64,000 nt of DNA from Alloactinosynnema sp. L-07 (GTDB lineage Bacteria; Actinomycetota; Actinomycetes; Mycobacteriales; Pseudonocardiaceae), in assembly GCF_900070365.1 (NCBI RefSeq), contig NZ_LN850107.1:3844001-3908000 (forward strand), read 5' to 3'. Below are positions 63,011 to 64,000 of this stretch, in pieces (within the stretch, counting starts at the first letter, position 1; every line of letters begins with the position of its first letter). The notes beneath the pieces were generated by a model. The model saw nothing but the letters and a program-made list of their open reading frames with translations, made no database searches and was not told the DNA's origin. Both the position numbers and the translations under genes were made by a program.

Positions 63011-64000
63011 CTATTCGAGGCCCAGGTTCAGCACCGAGTCGGACTGGCCGCCGCGGTAGACCATCAGGTCGGCCTCCGGGCGGTCCGTGCGCAGATAGTC
63101 GGCCAGCGATTCCGCGACGCCGGCGGGTGCGTCGCGGCCGAGCAGGGCGGTGACCAGTTCACCGCCGACGGCCAGCATCCGGTCGACCACCCCGCACGCG
63201 ACCTTGGCCAGCGTGTCCGCCGTCGGCGGTCCCGGCTCGATGAGCACCACCTCGCCGTCGGCGAACCCGACGACGTCGTCGGCCTTGCACGGCCCGATCC
63301 AGGTGATCGCGTCCTCGGCGGCGACGACGACCGCGCCACGCCTGGTCGCGGCGGCGGCCTCGGCCATGGCCACCACGTCGTCGCCCGCCCGCCTACGCGG
63401 GTCGTGCACGGCGATCGCGGCCAGCGCCTGCACCGGGGACGCGCACGGCACGACGACAACGTCCTGACCCGCGGCGACAGCGCGGATGGCGGCCTCGTCG
63501 GCGATCTCCATGAGCCCGTGGTCGCCGGGCAGCACGGTGACGTGGGCGGCGCCGGTGCCGGTGATGACCTGGAGCAGCTCATACGGCGTCGGCTCGTCGC
63601 CATCGGCCACCCGCAGCACCGCGACGCCCTCGGCCAGGAACAACTCGGCCAGGTCGTCGCCGCGCACCGGGGCGACGACCGCGCGGTCCTTGGCGTAGCG
63701 CCCCGCCTCGGCGGAGACGGCGTCGGCGAACCGCGCGACCCGGATCTGGCGGGGCCTGCCTGCCTCGATCCCGGCCTCGATCGCCGCGCCGACGTCGTTG
63801 CAGTGCACGTGCACCGTCCAAAGGTCCGCGCCGTCGCCGACCACGGACACGCAGTCGCCCAGCCCGTCGAGCGCGTCACGCAGCGCCGCGACGTCGGTGG
63901 CCTGCTCCAGCAGGTACATGACCTCGTAGGCGAAGAGGTCCGAGCCGTCCTCGCGGGCCGCGACCAGCGGGTTCTCCGGCCTGCGCGGCGCGGCCGTGTC
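63011..64000 (-). CDS. DAK2/FakA-like kinase, 3' part
   Basis: The 3' 330 codons of a minus-strand gene whose start lies beyond the right edge. The frame is open to the last base (ending at the visible LFAYEVMYLLEQ, the conserved link after the N-terminal DAK2 kinase domain). The visible part holds the middle domain with VHVHCNDVGAAIEAGIEAGR and the C-terminal domain with ITGTGAAHVTVLPGDHG, a DegV-like fold, and YRGGQSDSVLNLGLE at the end. In Firmicutes such proteins phosphorylate fatty acids bound to FakB. It lies 45 bp before recG. Confidence 0.88.
   Translation of the reverse strand, partial: DTAAPRRPENPLVAAREDGSDLFAYEVMYLLEQATDVAALRDALDGLGDCVSVVGDGADLWTVHVHCNDVGAAIEAGIEAGRPRQIRVARFADAVSAEAGRYAKDRAVVAPVRGDDLAELFLAEGVAVLRVADGDEPTPYELLQVITGTGAAHVTVLPGDHGLMEIADEAAIRAVAAGQDVVVVPCASPVQALAAIAVHDPRRRAGDDVVAMAEAAAATRRGAVVVAAEDAITWIGPCKADDVVGFADGEVVLIEPGPPTADTLAKVACGVVDRMLAVGGELVTALLGRDAPAGVAESLADYLRTDRPEADLMVYRGGQSDSVLNLGLE

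Overview
The window is high-GC DNA from an actinomycete, most likely a member of the Pseudonocardiales (Actinokineospora/Saccharothrix/Lentzea type; this is inferred from protein flavour and gene order, not from a marker search). Many starts are GTG, most genes are coupled by ATGA or GTGA overlaps, and the backbone follows the order I know from Mycobacterium tuberculosis around Rv2915c-Rv2927c and Rv2965c-Rv2974c: amidohydrolase, ffh, glnD, glnB, amtB, ftsY, smc, acyP, mutM, rnc, rpmF, yceD, a DivIVA-like gene, then coaD, rsmD, pyc, recG and a DAK-family kinase gene. Nearly all of this backbone lies on the minus strand.

Layout. 0-3 kb: a cut-off CPBP-type membrane protein, an imidazolonepropionase-like amidohydrolase and ffh. 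3-5 kb: a large multi-pass membrane protein of unknown role on the plus strand. 5-9.5 kb: amtB-glnB-glnD nitrogen-sensing operon with GlnR-like half-sites upstream. 9.5-15.2 kb: an FhuF-like protein, then a tightly coupled operon aceB-(DUF6986)-allB-alc joining allantoin breakdown to glyoxylate use. 15.3-22 kb: ftsY, a sodium:solute symporter, two acetyltransferase genes, a Tat-exported cytokinin-dehydrogenase-like flavoprotein and a small membrane protein. 22-31.5 kb: smc, an ECF sigma/anti-sigma pair coupled to acyP, two Thr-rich surface proteins (one with a CAP domain), a PadR/HAAS pair, a VOC protein and a LexA-like repressor preceded by an AbrB-domain remnant. 31.5-35.3 kb: mutM-rnc-rpmF-yceD, a 660-bp gap with two large hairpin repeats, and the DivIVA-like gene.

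35.3-43.2 kb is an accessory island between the DivIVA-like gene and coaD, the position filled in M. tuberculosis by the PDIM lipid locus. One arm (minus strand) encodes a radical SAM protein, a DEDDh exonuclease, a P-loop NTPase and several small unknown proteins. The opposite arm encodes a large XRE-type regulator, an asparaginase and a PPC-domain protein. An operator-like inverted repeat sits between the arms.

43.2-51.5 kb returns to the backbone: coaD, rsmD, a HelD-type RNA polymerase recycling factor followed by a GGDEF protein, a perfect bidirectional terminator, and pyc, whose Shine-Dalgarno sequence is buried in a 9-bp hairpin. 51.6-60.8 kb is a second accessory stretch: a discoidin-like secreted protein, a subtilase with an altered oxyanion-hole position, a DivIVA/Scy-like coiled-coil protein, a VanZ-like protein, a YdeI-like protein, and a three-gene set with a eukaryotic-type carnitine/choline acyltransferase, a SAM methyltransferase and an ArpA/BesD-like 2-oxoglutarate oxygenase. 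This set is my strongest candidate for an undescribed small-molecule pathway; the radical SAM/exonuclease/NTPase island is the second. The window closes with recG and the 3' part of a DAK/FakA-like gene. I found no tRNA, rRNA, CRISPR array, intact insertion sequence or phage gene.
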